Positions 9,983-19,061 of a DNA stretch of 64,000 bases are shown here, piece after piece (position 1 is the first letter of the stretch; each line of letters begins with the position of its first letter). This DNA is from Cupriavidus pauculus. Its GTDB lineage: Bacteria > Pseudomonadota > Gammaproteobacteria > Burkholderiales > Burkholderiaceae. The position numbers were made by a program, and so were the translations under genes. The notes below the pieces were generated by a model. It saw only the letters and a program-made list of their open reading frames with translations, was not told the origin of the DNA and did no database searches. The stretch is from assembly GCF_003854935.1 (NCBI RefSeq), contig NZ_CP033970.1:1-64000 (forward strand), given 5' to 3'.

Positions 9983-10010
9983 AAAGCCCTGCTCGATGAG
10001 CAGGGCTTTT
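9983..10010 (-). terminator. Rho-independent terminator of tRNA-Leu
   Basis: A strong stem AAAGCCCTGCTC/GAGCAGGGCTTT with a 3-base loop (GAT) lies 5 bp past the tRNA 3' end. On the minus strand it is followed by TTTTTCTTTTG. Confidence 0.92.
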
Positions 10011-10014
10011 GAAT

Positions 10015-10101
10015 TGGTGCCCAGAAGAGGACTCGAACCTCCACAGTGTTGCCACCGCTAGGACCTGAACCTAGTGCGTCTACCAATTCCGCCATCTGGG
10101 C
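10015..10101 (-). tRNA. tRNA-Leu (anticodon CAG)
   Basis: An 87-base class II tRNA with acceptor GCCCAGA/TCTGGGC, discriminator A and encoded CCA (10017-10015). The anticodon stem CTAGG/CCTAG holds the loop TTCAGGT with anticodon CAG at 10067-10065. A long variable arm (GCGGTGGCAACACTGT) is present as expected for leucine, and the T loop is GGTTCGAGTC. It decodes CUG, the dominant leucine codon in this GC-rich genome. Confidence 0.97.
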
Positions 10102-10205
10102 TTCGTCTCGCTGCATTGCTGCGGCGATGCGAAGACCGTGATTATGCTGAGCGGGCCGGGGGCTGTCAACACCCTTTTCGCAGAAACCTTAAAAATCGGA
10201 AACCG

Positions 10206-11486
10206 TCAGCCCCGGTGTAGCCGGAAGTCGACTTCGGCCGGCCGCCCCGGCAGCGACAGCCTGGCCGTGGCCGGGGCTGTGCGCGCCAGCACCTTGCCCG
10301 CGCGCATCACCAGCAGCCGCGTGGCCCGCAGCCGGATGGCCTCGACCGGGTCGCGGGCCTGCAGCAGAACCAGGTCGGCGCGGCAGCCGGGCGTCAGGCC
10401 GTAGCCTTCCAGCCCCAGGATAGTGGCCGGGGTTTCCGTCACGGCCCGGAAGCACGCGCGCATGCCGTCCTGCCCGGTCATCTGGGCCACATGCAGGCCC
10501 ATGTGGGCCACCTCCAGCATGTCGCCCGAGCCCAGGCCGTACCAGGGGTCCATCACGCAGTCGTGGCCGAATGCCACCGGGATGCCGGCGGCCAGCAGTT
10601 CCGGCACGCGGGTCATGCCGCGGCGCTTCGGGTAGCTGTCGTGGCGGCCCTGCAGCGTGATGTTGATCAGCGGGTTGGCGATGGCGGCCACGCCCGCCTC
10701 GCGCATCAGCGGCAGCAGCTTGGACACGTAGTAGTTGTCCATCGAATGCATCGACGTCAGGTGCGACCCGGTGACCCGGCCCTGCAACCCCAGCCGGACG
10801 GATTCACTGGCCAGCGTCTCGACATGGCGCGACAGCGGGTCGTCGCTCTCGTCGCAATGCATGTCCACGCGCAGCCCCCGCTGGGCCGCCTCCTCGCACA
10901 GCAGCTTCACGGACGCCGCCCCGTCGGCCATCGTCCGCTCGAAATGCGGGATGCCGCCCACCACGTCCACGCCCATGTCCAGCGCGCGCCGCAGGTTATC
11001 CAGCGCGCCGGGCGCGCGCAGCACCCCGTCCTGCGGAAACGCCACCAGTTGCAGGTCCAGGTACGGACGCACCCGTTCGCGCACGTGCAGCAGCGCCTCG
11101 GTGGCCAGCAGGCGTGGGTCGCAGACGTCCACGTGCGAGCGGATCGCCAGCAGCCCCTTGGCCACGGCCCAGTCGCAGTAGGCCAGCGCGCGCTCGACGA
11201 TGGCCTCCTGCGCCAGCATCGGCTTCAGCTCGCCCCATAGCGCGATGCCCTCCAGCAGCGTGCCGGACGCGTTGACGCGCGGCAGCCCGTACGACAGCGT
11301 CGAATCCATGTGGAAATGCGCGTCGACGAACGGCGGCGACACCAACTGGCCGGCCGCGTCCAACTCCTCGCCGGCCGTGGCCGCCAGCCGGGGCTCCACG
11401 GCGGCAATCCGGCCGTCGGCGATGCCGATATCGACATCGGTACGGCCATCGGGCAGGTTGCAGTGACGCAGGATCGTATCGAACAT
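10206..11486 (-). CDS. codA: Cytosine deaminase (CodA-like amidohydrolase)
   Basis: A metal-dependent amidohydrolase of 426 residues that would convert cytosine to uracil plus ammonia. It tracks E. coli CodA closely by eye: PPFVDAHFHMDST holds the HxH metal site (CodA has PPFVEPHIHLDTT), IRSHVDVCD, LQLVAFPQDG, VGGIPHFE, MHCDESDDP with the catalytic His-Cys-Asp-Glu cluster, NPLINITLQGRHDSYPKRRG and VAFGHDCVMDPWYGLG. It is the last gene of a nine-gene minus-strand operon for pyrimidine import and uracil breakdown, 32 bp after a permease gene. That context supports cytosine, or a close analogue such as isocytosine, as substrate. CodA-like specificity is inferred; related amidohydrolases act on other bases. 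Confidence 0.88.
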   Translation of the reverse strand: MFDTILRHCNLPDGRTDVDIGIADGRIAAVEPRLAATAGEELDAAGQLVSPPFVDAHFHMDSTLSYGLPRVNASGTLLEGIALWGELKPMLAQEAIVERALAYCDWAVAKGLLAIRSHVDVCDPRLLATEALLHVRERVRPYLDLQLVAFPQDGVLRAPGALDNLRRALDMGVDVVGGIPHFERTMADGAASVKLLCEEAAQRGLRVDMHCDESDDPLSRHVETLASESVRLGLQGRVTGSHLTSMHSMDNYYVSKLLPLMREAGVAAIANPLINITLQGRHDSYPKRRGMTRVPELLAAGIPVAFGHDCVMDPWYGLGSGDMLEVAHMGLHVAQMTGQDGMRACFRAVTETPATILGLEGYGLTPGCRADLVLLQARDPVEAIRLRATRLLVMRAGKVLARTAPATARLSLPGRPAEVDFRLHRG

Positions 11487-11518
11487 GGGGATGGGTTCCG
11501 TGGGATTCGGTTGCAGGG

Positions 11519-12469
11519 TCAGCGCTCGCCCTTGCGGTACGGCTTCATCAGCGCCTGCGGATAGGCCGCGCGCCGCGCCACCAGTACCAGCGCAAGGATC
11601 GACAGGATATACGGCAGCATCAGGTAGATCTGGTACGGCAGCGGCGGCAGCCCCGGCAGGCTGGCGCCGCCCTGCTGCAGCCGCAGCTGCAGCGCGTCGA
11701 ACGCGGCGAACAGCACCGCGCCCAGCAGCGCGCGCCCCGGCCGCCACGACGCGAACACCACCAGCGCCACGCAGATCCAGCCGCGCCCGTTGATCATGTT
11801 GAAGAAGAACGCGTTGAACGCCGACAGCGTCAGGAACGCCCCGCCCACGGCCATCAGCGCCGACCCGGCCATGATCGCGCCGATGCGCACCATGCCCACG
11901 CGGATGCCCTGCCCCTCGGCCGCGGCCGGATTCTCGCCAACCATCCGCAGCGCCAGCCCCAGCGGCGTGCGGTAGAGCAGCCAGGCCAGCAGCGGCGCCA
12001 TCAGCAGGGCCAGCAGCGTCAGCGCAGTCTCGGCGGCCATCACGGTGCCCACCAGCGGCACGCCGGCCCACCCTGTCATCGGCGGAAACGGCGTGATCGT
12101 CGGCGGCGTCGATACCTGCGCAAAGCCCAGCCGGTAGGCGTAGTAGGACAAGCTCGTGGCCAGCATCGTCACGCCCAGCCCGGACACGTGCTGCGACAGC
12201 GCCATCGACACGGTCAGCCAGCCATGCAGCAGCCCGAACGCCAGCCCCACCGCCGCGGCCACCGCCACGCCGCCCCAGAGCGGCGCGCCCTGGTAGACGG
12301 CCAGCCAGCCGGAGAACGCCCCGGCCACCATGATTCCCTCGATGCCAAGGTTGAGCACGCCCGCGCGCTCGCACAGCAGCACGCCGAGCGTGCCGAAAAT
12401 CAGCGGCGTGGCCACGCGCAGCACCGCGATCCAGAACGGCGCGCCGGCCACGATATCGAACAGTTCCAT
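11519..12469 (-). CDS. Nucleoside/nucleobase ABC transporter permease 2 (NupQ/YufQ type)
   Basis: A 316-residue inner-membrane permease of the BMP/simple-sugar type (branched-chain permease superfamily). It has about eight hydrophobic spans and the conserved early segment LLCERAGVLNLGIEGIMVAGAF, followed by the cytoplasmic coupling-loop region with GLALRMVGENPAAAEGQGI. With its partner permease it would form the channel of an importer for a pyrimidine base or nucleoside. Its ATG overlaps the stop of the preceding permease (TGATG), showing translational coupling. The substrate is inferred from the operon; uptake of nucleosides is the known role of the closest families. Confidence 0.88.
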   Translation of the reverse strand: MELFDIVAGAPFWIAVLRVATPLIFGTLGVLLCERAGVLNLGIEGIMVAGAFSGWLAVYQGAPLWGGVAVAAAVGLAFGLLHGWLTVSMALSQHVSGLGVTMLATSLSYYAYRLGFAQVSTPPTITPFPPMTGWAGVPLVGTVMAAETALTLLALLMAPLLAWLLYRTPLGLALRMVGENPAAAEGQGIRVGMVRIGAIMAGSALMAVGGAFLTLSAFNAFFFNMINGRGWICVALVVFASWRPGRALLGAVLFAAFDALQLRLQQGGASLPGLPPLPYQIYLMLPYILSILALVLVARRAAYPQALMKPYRKGER

Positions 12470-13560
12470 CAGGCCACCTTCCCGATCCGGTCGAAGCGGA
12501 TGCGATAGCGGGTCAGCATCGTCGCCACCAGCATGGCTAGCAGCGCCACGGCGACGATCACGTCGGCGATGGCATTGGGCACGCCCACCGCGCGGCTCAT
12601 GCCGTCCGCGCCCACCAGAATGCCGGCCACGAACACCGCCGACGCCACCACGCCAATCGGATGCAGCCCCGCCAGCATGGCGATCACCACGCCGGTGTAG
12701 CCATAGCCGGGCGACATGTCGAGCGTCAGGTAGCCGGTGCGCCCGGCCACCTCCACCACGCCGGCCAGCCCGGCCAGCGCGCCGGACAGCATCGCCGCCA
12801 GCAGCGTCACGCGCGCCACCGGCATGCCGGCAAACGCGGCGGCGCGCGCGTTGGCGCCCACCGCGCGCATCTGCAGCCCGAACACCGTGAAGCGGTTGAC
12901 GGCCCAGACCAGCACCGCCAGGCCGATGGCCGCCAGCAGGCCGCTGTGCACGCGCGATCGCTCCAGCAGCCGCGCCAGCTCCAGCTCGGGCACCAGCGCC
13001 ACCGACTGCGGCCAGCCCATCGCCATCGGGTCCTTCATCGGCCCGTCGAGCATCGTCGACACGCCCAGCAGGACAATGAAGTTCAGCAGCAGCGTGGTCA
13101 CCACCTCGTCCACGCCGAGCCTTGTCTTGAGCATGGCCGGCAGCAGCAGCAACAGCGCGCCGGCCAGCATGCCGGCCGCCACCATCAGGCCGAACAGTAC
13201 GCCCGGCGGCAGCGACGCGGCCCACGGCGCCGCCGCGCCATCGACCTGCCCGCCCACGGCCACCGCCGCCAGCGCGCCCAGGTACAACTGGCCCTCGGCG
13301 CCGATGTTGAACAGCCGCGTGCGGAACGCCACCGCCACGGCCAGGCCGGTCAGGATCAGCGGCGTGGCGCGCGTCAGCGTCTCGGACCACGCAAAGCGCG
13401 AGCCGAATCCGCCTTCCAGCAGCAACAGGTAGGCCCGGCCGACCGGCGCGCCGGCGGCCGCCACCAGCAGCGCACAGATCAGCAACGTGACGACGATGGC
13501 GCCCACCGGCGCCATGACCAGCGCGGTACGCGACACCGCGGAACGGGCTTCAAGCCGCAT
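12469..13560 (-). CDS. Nucleoside/nucleobase ABC transporter permease 1 (NupP/YufP type)
   Basis: A 363-residue inner-membrane permease pairing with the next gene. The signature TRATPLILTGLAVAVAFRTR followed by LFNIGAEGQLYLGALAA is typical of the first permease in BMP-type nucleoside importers, as are LKTRLGVDEVVTTLLLNFI and FGLQMRAVGANARAAAFAGM. The ATG at 13560 (MRLEARS) is preferred over an in-frame ATG at 13614 because the latter would lie well inside the ATPase gene. Even so, the chosen start overlaps the ATPase 3' end by 11 bp. Confidence 0.88.
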   Translation of the reverse strand: MRLEARSAVSRTALVMAPVGAIVVTLLICALLVAAAGAPVGRAYLLLLEGGFGSRFAWSETLTRATPLILTGLAVAVAFRTRLFNIGAEGQLYLGALAAVAVGGQVDGAAAPWAASLPPGVLFGLMVAAGMLAGALLLLLPAMLKTRLGVDEVVTTLLLNFIVLLGVSTMLDGPMKDPMAMGWPQSVALVPELELARLLERSRVHSGLLAAIGLAVLVWAVNRFTVFGLQMRAVGANARAAAFAGMPVARVTLLAAMLSGALAGLAGVVEVAGRTGYLTLDMSPGYGYTGVVIAMLAGLHPIGVVASAVFVAGILVGADGMSRAVGVPNAIADVIVAVALLAMLVATMLTRYRIRFDRIGKVA

Positions 13561-15109
13561 GGGCCACCTCCGCGTCGGCATGGCTGCCATCGGCGCCGGC
13601 CATCGCCAGGCCAATCGTGCCGAGCGTCCAGGCCGGCGTGGCGCGCGCGGCGCCCAGCCGGCCCGCGTGAATCACCGCGATGCGGTCCGCCAGCGCCATC
13701 AGTTCATCCAGGTCTTCCGAAATCAGCAGCACGGCAGCGCCGCGCGCCGCCGCCTCCAGCAGCTGGCCGCGCACGTAGGCCACCGCGCCAATGTCCAGCC
13801 CCCAGGTTGGCTGGCTGGCCACCACCAGCACCGGCGCCTGCGTGCCGCGCACCGAGAACGCGCGGCCCAGGATCAGCTTCTGCATGTTGCCGCCCGACAG
13901 CGCGCGGGTCGGCACGTCGATGCCGCCGCCGCGCACGTCGAAGCGCCGCACCAGTTCGCCCGCAAACCGGCGCGCCGCGCGGCCCCGGATCACGCCGCCC
14001 CGCACAAAGCCGGGCTGGCCCAGTTGCTCGACGATGGCGTTCTCCCAGACCGCGAGGTCGCCCACCGCGCCCTCGGCGTGGCGGTCCTCGGGAATGCGCG
14101 CCACGCCGGCCGCGATCCAGCGGCGCGGCGCGGCCGGCAGCGCCCGCCCGTGCAGCGTGACCTGCCCCGCGGACGCGGCCACCACGCCGCTCATCAGTTC
14201 CGCCAGCGCCACCTGTCCGTTGCCGGAGACACCCGCGATGCCGACGATCTCGCCCGCATGCAGCGCCAGCGACACGTCATTGAGGCCCGGCCGCCCGGCC
14301 ACGGCCGGCACGGTCACGCGGTCCAGCCGGGCCACCACTTCGCCCGTGGCCGTGGGCGCGGCGCGCACCGGCATCTCCACGCGGCGGCCCACCATCAGCT
14401 TGGCCAGTTCGGCCTTGCCCGTGGCGCGCGCGTCGCGCTCGGCCACCAGCCGGCCGCCGCGCAGCACCGCCACGCGATGCGAGACACGCAGCACCTCGTC
14501 GAGCTTGTGGCTGATGAAGATCACCGACAGCCCTTCGACAATCAACTGCGCCAGCGTGGCAAACAGGCTGTCCACCTCCTGCGGCGTCAGCACGGCGGTG
14601 GGTTCGTCCAGGATCAGCACGCGCGCGCCGCGATACAGCGCCTTGACGATCTCCACGCGCTGGCGCTCGCCCACGGAGAGCGATCCCACGCGCGCCTGCG
14701 GCTGCACGGCCAGGCCAAAGCGCCGGGCCAGGTCGTCGATGCGCGCCCGCGCGGCGCCGCGCCGCTGGCGCCAGCGCCACAGCGGTTCCGTGCCGATCAG
14801 GATGTTGTCCAGCACCGACAGGTTGTCCGCCAGCGTGAAATGCTGGTGGACCATTCCGATGCCGGCAGCCAGCGCGGCGCGCGGGTTGCCCGGCGGCAGC
14901 GCCACGCCGTCTACCTCCACGGTGCCGGCGTCGGCCACGTAGTGGCCAAACAGGATATTGACCAGCGTGCTCTTGCCGGCGCCGTTCTCGCCCAGCAGCG
15001 CCAGCACCTCGCCACGGTGCAGGTCCAGCGAGATATCGTCGTTGGCCACCAGCGCGCCGAACCGCCGGGTGATATGCGAAAGCCGGAGCACCGGCGGTTC
15101 CTGGGACAT
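13550..15109 (-). CDS. Nucleoside/nucleobase ABC transporter ATPase, duplicated (NupO/YufO type)
   Basis: A 519-residue protein with two fused ABC domains, as in sugar and nucleoside importers. Domain 1 has Walker A GENGAGKST (about residue 41), a Q-loop in HQHFTLADNLS, signature LSVGERQRVEI and Walker B VLILDEPTAVL. Domain 2 is degenerate: its Walker A region reads AGVSGNGQVALAE, the signature is LSGGNMQKLILGR, and the Walker B-like stretch VLVVASQPTWGLD lacks the catalytic Glu. Such asymmetry is normal for this family. The start MSQEPPVL at 15109 matches domain homology. The product powers import together with the two permeases and the upstream binding protein. Confidence 0.92.
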   Translation of the reverse strand: MSQEPPVLRLSHITRRFGALVANDDISLDLHRGEVLALLGENGAGKSTLVNILFGHYVADAGTVEVDGVALPPGNPRAALAAGIGMVHQHFTLADNLSVLDNILIGTEPLWRWRQRRGAARARIDDLARRFGLAVQPQARVGSLSVGERQRVEIVKALYRGARVLILDEPTAVLTPQEVDSLFATLAQLIVEGLSVIFISHKLDEVLRVSHRVAVLRGGRLVAERDARATGKAELAKLMVGRRVEMPVRAAPTATGEVVARLDRVTVPAVAGRPGLNDVSLALHAGEIVGIAGVSGNGQVALAELMSGVVAASAGQVTLHGRALPAAPRRWIAAGVARIPEDRHAEGAVGDLAVWENAIVEQLGQPGFVRGGVIRGRAARRFAGELVRRFDVRGGGIDVPTRALSGGNMQKLILGRAFSVRGTQAPVLVVASQPTWGLDIGAVAYVRGQLLEAAARGAAVLLISEDLDELMALADRIAVIHAGRLGAARATPAWTLGTIGLAMAGADGSHADAEVAHAA

Positions 15110-15184
15110 CGATGTCGGGATAGGCAATGGATACGGCCCCGTCCGCGCGGAACGGGGCGATGCAGGGTGGATCGGCAAACGCGC

Positions 15185-16192
15185 TTACGGCGTCGACTTC
15201 GGCTCGGTCTCCACGACCTTGACCGCGAACTTGCCGTCGAGGATCGCCTTCTCCTTCGCGCGGACCTTCGTCATCACGTCGGCCGGCACCTTGCCCTCGA
15301 ACGTGCCCAGCGGCGCCAGTTCCGCGCCTTTGTACTTCATCAGCGAATACTGGCCGTAGTCCTCGTTCCTGAACTGGCCGGCCTTGACCTTGGCCAGCGC
15401 GGCCGCGATGGTCGGCTCCATGTGCCAGAGCGCGGACGCCACCACGGTTGCCGGATACTGCGGCTGGGTGTTGATGACGTTGCCGATGGCCAGCTTTCCG
15501 CGTTCCTTGGCCGCGTCCGACACACCGAAGCGCTCGGCGTACAGCACGTCGGCGCCCTTGTCGATCATCGCGAAGGCGGCTTCCTTGGCCTTGGGCGGGT
15601 CGAACCACGAGCCGATGAAGCTCACCGTGAACTTCACCTTCGGGTTCACCTCGCGCGCGCCTTCCATGAACGCGTGCATCAGCCGGTTGACCTCGGGAAT
15701 CGCGTAGCCGCCCACCATGCCGATATGGTTGGTCCTGGTCATGCCGCCCGCGATCATGCCGGCCAGGTACGACGGCTCCTGGATGTAGTTGTCGAACACC
15801 GAGAAATTCGGCGCCTGCGGCTTGCCCGACGACCCCATCAGGAACGCCGTCTTCGGATAGTCCTTGGCCACCTTGCGCGCCGCGCCTTCCACCGCGAACG
15901 ACTCGCCGACGATCAGCCCGGCGCCCTGCTCAGCGTACTGGCGCATCACGCGCTCGTAGTCGGCGTTGGACACGCTCTCGGAGAACACATAGTCGATCTC
16001 GCCGCGCCCCTTGGCCTCGTTGAGCGCCTTGTGGATGCGCGACACCCACTGCTGCTCCACGGGCACCGTGTAGACCGCGGCCACCTTGACCCTGGCCTGC
16101 GCGTGGACGGCCGGCGGCAGCCCGACGGCCGCCAGCGTGGCGGCTGCGGCGGCGGCCTTGAGCCAGGTACGGCGAACGCTTCCCTTTTGCAT
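15185..16192 (-). CDS. BMP-family periplasmic binding protein of the pyrimidine importer
   Basis: A 335-residue periplasmic solute receptor with a Tat-like/Sec signal (KGSVRRTWLKAAAAAATLA, cut near VHAQA). It belongs to the BMP (basic membrane protein) family, which binds nucleosides and related bases: VAAVYTVPVEQQWVSRIHKA, GAGLIVGESFAV, YLAGMIAGGMTRTNHIGMVG and the second-domain GSWFDPPKAKEAA are typical. No lipobox Cys is visible, so it is probably soluble rather than a lipoprotein. It sits between the TetR regulator and the ATPase in the operon. Confidence 0.9.
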   Translation of the reverse strand: MQKGSVRRTWLKAAAAAATLAAVGLPPAVHAQARVKVAAVYTVPVEQQWVSRIHKALNEAKGRGEIDYVFSESVSNADYERVMRQYAEQGAGLIVGESFAVEGAARKVAKDYPKTAFLMGSSGKPQAPNFSVFDNYIQEPSYLAGMIAGGMTRTNHIGMVGGYAIPEVNRLMHAFMEGAREVNPKVKFTVSFIGSWFDPPKAKEAAFAMIDKGADVLYAERFGVSDAAKERGKLAIGNVINTQPQYPATVVASALWHMEPTIAAALAKVKAGQFRNEDYGQYSLMKYKGAELAPLGTFEGKVPADVMTKVRAKEKAILDGKFAVKVVETEPKSTP

Positions 16193-16246
16193 GACTTCAC
16201 TCCCCTTTTTCTGGTTGGTGGATGGTGATGATGGATGGCCGCCGGC

Positions 16247-16927
16247 TCAGGCGGCGGGGCTGCCCGGCCCGCTCTCTGGCGGGGCCAGCCCGCAGCCGCG
16301 CAGCAGCAGCGCCACCAGGTGCTCGGTGGCGCGCTCGAAGTCCTGCGCGTCCAGCGCGCTGACGTCCAGCACCGCGCAGACCTGCGCCTCGAAATCGGCA
16401 TAGGTCTGCGTGGCGGCCCAGATCGTGAAAAACAGGTGGTACGGGTCTACCGGCGCCATCTGGCCGGCGTCGATCCAGGCGCGGATCACCAGCGCCTTGC
16501 GCGCCACCAGTTCGCGCAGCGCCTGGCGCAGCACGCCGCCAATCTCGGGCGCGCCGTGCAGCAGCTCGTTGGCGAACACGCGCGAGGCATCGGGGTGGCT
16601 GGCCGACAGCCGCATCTTGGCGCGGATGTACTGCTCCAGCGCCAGCCGCGGCGGGTAGTCGGCGCTGATGATGTCGGTCTCCGACAGCCACAGGCTCAGC
16701 GTATGCGCCAGCACGGCCCGGTACAGCGCCTGCTTGGTGCGGAAGTAGTAGTGCAGGTTCGACTTGGGCACGCCGGCACGCGTGGCGATGTCCGCCATGG
16801 TGGCCCCGGCAAAGCCGGCCCGGGCAAACACGTACTCCGCCGCGCGCAGGATCAGCGCCTCGTTCTCCTGCCGGATGCGGCCGCCCGCCGGTGGAGCGGC
16901 GCGTGCGTGGACCCTGGCGTCCATCAT
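16247..16927 (-). CDS. TetR-family regulator, RutR-like
   Basis: A 226-residue repressor. The DNA-binding domain (residues about 20-70) has the helix-turn-helix TMADIATRAGVPKSNLHYYF. The ligand domain parallels E. coli RutR, the uracil/thymine-responsive regulator: EYIRAKMRLSASHPDASRVF against EYIRLKLEVSRDYPQASRLF, and DPYHLFFTIWAATQTYADF against DPQHLIFMIWASTQHYADF. A near-perfect RutR-type operator is found ahead of the operon's first gene at 20331. Inference: it represses the operon and is released by uracil or a similar base. Confidence 0.85.
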   Translation of the reverse strand: MMDARVHARAAPPAGGRIRQENEALILRAAEYVFARAGFAGATMADIATRAGVPKSNLHYYFRTKQALYRAVLAHTLSLWLSETDIISADYPPRLALEQYIRAKMRLSASHPDASRVFANELLHGAPEIGGVLRQALRELVARKALVIRAWIDAGQMAPVDPYHLFFTIWAATQTYADFEAQVCAVLDVSALDAQDFERATEHLVALLLRGCGLAPPESGPGSPAA

Positions 16928-16952
16928 GCGTCGTCCTTCGGTCGGCCGCCGG

Positions 16953-17642
16953 TCACTTGGTGCCGTACAGCCGGTCGCCGGCGTCGCCCAGCCCCGGCAC
17001 GATGTAGCCGTGGTCGTTGAGCTGCTCGTCGATGGCGGCAGTGACGATGGCCACGTCCGGATGCGCGGCCTGCAGCGCGCGCAGGCCGGGCCGCGAGGCG
17101 ATCAGGCAGACGTACTTCATCGTCGTCACGCCGGCCTCCTTGAGCCGGTTGATGGCTGCCACGGCCGAGTTGCCGGTGGCCAGCATCGGGTCCACGACGA
17201 TCACAAAGCGCTCGTGGATGTCCTCGGGCATCTTGAAGTAGTACTCGATAGGCTCCAGCGTTTCCGGGTCGCGGTACAGGCCGATATGCCCGACGCGCGC
17301 GGCCGGCAGCAGGTCCAGCATGCCGTCCAGGAAGCCGTTGCCGGCGCGCAGGATCGACACCAGGCAGAGCTTCTTGCCCGACAGCACCGGCGACTGCATC
17401 GGCGCGATGGGGGTGCGGATGGCGATGGTCTCCATCGCCAGGTCGCGCGTGGCCTCGTACGTCAGCAGCTGGCTGATCTCGCGCACCAGCCGCCGGAAGT
17501 TGTCGGTGGTGGTTTCCTCGCTGCGCACCAGCGTCACCTTGTGCTGCACCAGCGGATGGTTGACCACCATCACGGCGGGCGTGGCCGCGCTGGTTTCGGC
17601 AAAGGTCTCCACGGCCGTCGGTGCGTGGGTCATGTCGTTCAT
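16953..17642 (-). CDS. upp: Uracil phosphoribosyltransferase
   Basis: A 229-residue cytosolic enzyme that makes UMP from uracil and PRPP. Visible motifs are [18 protein letters not shown], the PRPP loop [10 protein letters not shown] and the uracil-binding C terminus [17 protein letters not shown]. The ATG at 17642 is favoured by AGGAG six bases upstream; another ATG three codons later is possible. In the URC route, uracil must first become UMP, so a dedicated copy inside this operon is expected. A separate housekeeping upp may exist elsewhere in the genome. Confidence 0.96.
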   Translation of the reverse strand: MNDMTHAPTAVETFAETSAATPAVMVVNHPLVQHKVTLVRSEETTTDNFRRLVREISQLLTYEATRDLAMETIAIRTPIAPMQSPVLSGKKLCLVSILRAGNGFLDGMLDLLPAARVGHIGLYRDPETLEPIEYYFKMPEDIHERFVIVVDPMLATGNSAVAAINRLKEAGVTTMKYVCLIASRPGLRALQAAHPDVAIVTAAIDEQLNDHGYIVPGLGDAGDRLYGTK

Positions 17643-17753
17643 GGTGCGCTCCTGGTTGTCCGGGTGTCGCCCGGTGCGGGCGCAGCGGGCCGCCGGCCGC
17701 CAGGTGGGGCGGCCGGCCAATGCGTGCGCTGCGAATGCTTCGTGGTCCTGCCG

Positions 17754-19061
17754 CTAGAACACCGTGCCGTCGCTCTGGATCTCGAACGGCGGCGGGCCGC
17801 CCGGCGGCCGGCGCTGCGCCGCGATGCGCCGCCCCGCCGCCCAGGTGCCGCCTTCCAGCACGCGCGCCAGCGGAAAATCCTCGGCCTTCAGGCCCAGCGC
17901 CTGGCGCACCGCGTCGGCCACCAGATCCAGGCCGGTCACGGTCAGCGCGCGCCATTCCACGATCTCGGGCTCGTCCACCGTATGGGCGCGGCTGGCAAAC
18001 GCGCGGTCGCGCGGCACGGTCAGTTCGAAGTCGTAGAGCAGGCCGCCGTTGCGGTACTCGGGCAGGCCGGTCAGCGCGTCCAGGCCCACCACGGTCAGGC
18101 CGCCGTCCTCCAGCGGCTCCAGCAGCGAATAGGTCAGCCACTGCGTGAGCTTGTGGAATGGCACCAGCCCGCCCGGCGCGGCCGGGTGCCGCCAGCAGTC
18201 GCCCAGCGACACGCCATCCATCTGCACGCGGCCCGGCCACACCGGACCCAGCGCCACCAGCAGCGTGCGCAGCACGAACGACGCCTCGATCCGATGGTCC
18301 TGCGCGTGCGCGGCCAGGTAGTCGAACAGGTTGCCCAGCCGCGCCGGCGTGCCGAACACGGCCGGCGTGGCCTGCATCACCTCGCCCAGCCGGCGCAGCA
18401 GCCCGGCGCGCCCTTCCAGCCCCACCAGCGGGTTGTGCTGGGCCACCTGGAACGCCGTGGCGATGGTCGACGCGTCGATGCGGGCCAGCCGCTCGGCATC
18501 GGCGCGCAGCGGATCGCCCGGCTCGGCCGAGAAGCCGCCGCGCGCGAACAGGTCGAAGCTGGCCACGCCCAGCCCTTCGGACCGCGTCAGCATCATGTCG
18601 CTGGCCGGGTCGCGGTAGCGCCAGTCCGGCCCCGCGCCGGCATCGAGCAGCACGCTCGGGATGACGAGGTCGATGCCGATGCGCGCGCGTTCCGCGCAAT
18701 GGTCGGCGCCCGACATGCCCGCGCGCTCGCACAGGATCTGCCAGCGATTGATTGATTCCTGGCCCGGCCCGCCGCTCTCGAAATGGCGCCAGCGGCTGTG
18801 GTACGGCACCTTCAGGTCCGGATAGCGGCGCCGGATCGTGGCGGCCACGTAGTCGGCGATGGCATGCACCCGGTCCGGATGCCAGGTAAAGCGTTCGGAC
18901 TCGCCGGATGCGACGAATTCGGTCACGGCCGCGCAATGCGTGCGCACCGCCTGGCCGCTCAGCAGCGCCGCGGCGGGGTGGTCGGCCGGCACCGGGCTGT
19001 GCCAGCCGCTGCCCGTGCCGGGTTCGTGTCCGGTCGTACCTCCTGCGGGATGTTCGTTCAT
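17754..19061 (-). CDS. URC4/Urg3-family protein (DUF1688) of uracil catabolism
   Basis: A 435-residue protein of the DUF1688 family, which is the yeast Urc4 and fungal Urg3 family. Characteristic stretches are VPYHSRWRHFESGG, IDLVIPSVLLDAGAG, WRYRDPASDMMLTRSEGL, GNLFDYLAAHA and VPFHKLTQWLTYSLLEPLE. Its start overlaps the URC1 stop by four bases (ATGA), so the two are translationally coupled. Genetics in Lachancea kluyveri shows URC4 is needed for growth on uracil as nitrogen source; its reaction is not established to my knowledge. Next to URC1 and upp it defines the URC pathway. Family assignment is from remembered motifs and strong context. Confidence 0.88.
   Translation of the reverse strand: MNEHPAGGTTGHEPGTGSGWHSPVPADHPAAALLSGQAVRTHCAAVTEFVASGESERFTWHPDRVHAIADYVAATIRRRYPDLKVPYHSRWRHFESGGPGQESINRWQILCERAGMSGADHCAERARIGIDLVIPSVLLDAGAGPDWRYRDPASDMMLTRSEGLGVASFDLFARGGFSAEPGDPLRADAERLARIDASTIATAFQVAQHNPLVGLEGRAGLLRRLGEVMQATPAVFGTPARLGNLFDYLAAHAQDHRIEASFVLRTLLVALGPVWPGRVQMDGVSLGDCWRHPAAPGGLVPFHKLTQWLTYSLLEPLEDGGLTVVGLDALTGLPEYRNGGLLYDFELTVPRDRAFASRAHTVDEPEIVEWRALTVTGLDLVADAVRQALGLKAEDFPLARVLEGGTWAAGRRIAAQRRPPGGPPPFEIQSDGTVF

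Noticed and set aside
8680-10101. Integration of a mobile element at the tRNA genes
   Set aside because: No integrase, no direct repeat of a tRNA 3' end and no composition break were seen; both tRNA genes are intact with their own hairpins.
10206-12374. A fusion of cytosine deaminase with an upstream 300-residue region
   Set aside because: The upstream part is the permease gene read out of frame; real deaminase homology begins at the ATG at 11486.
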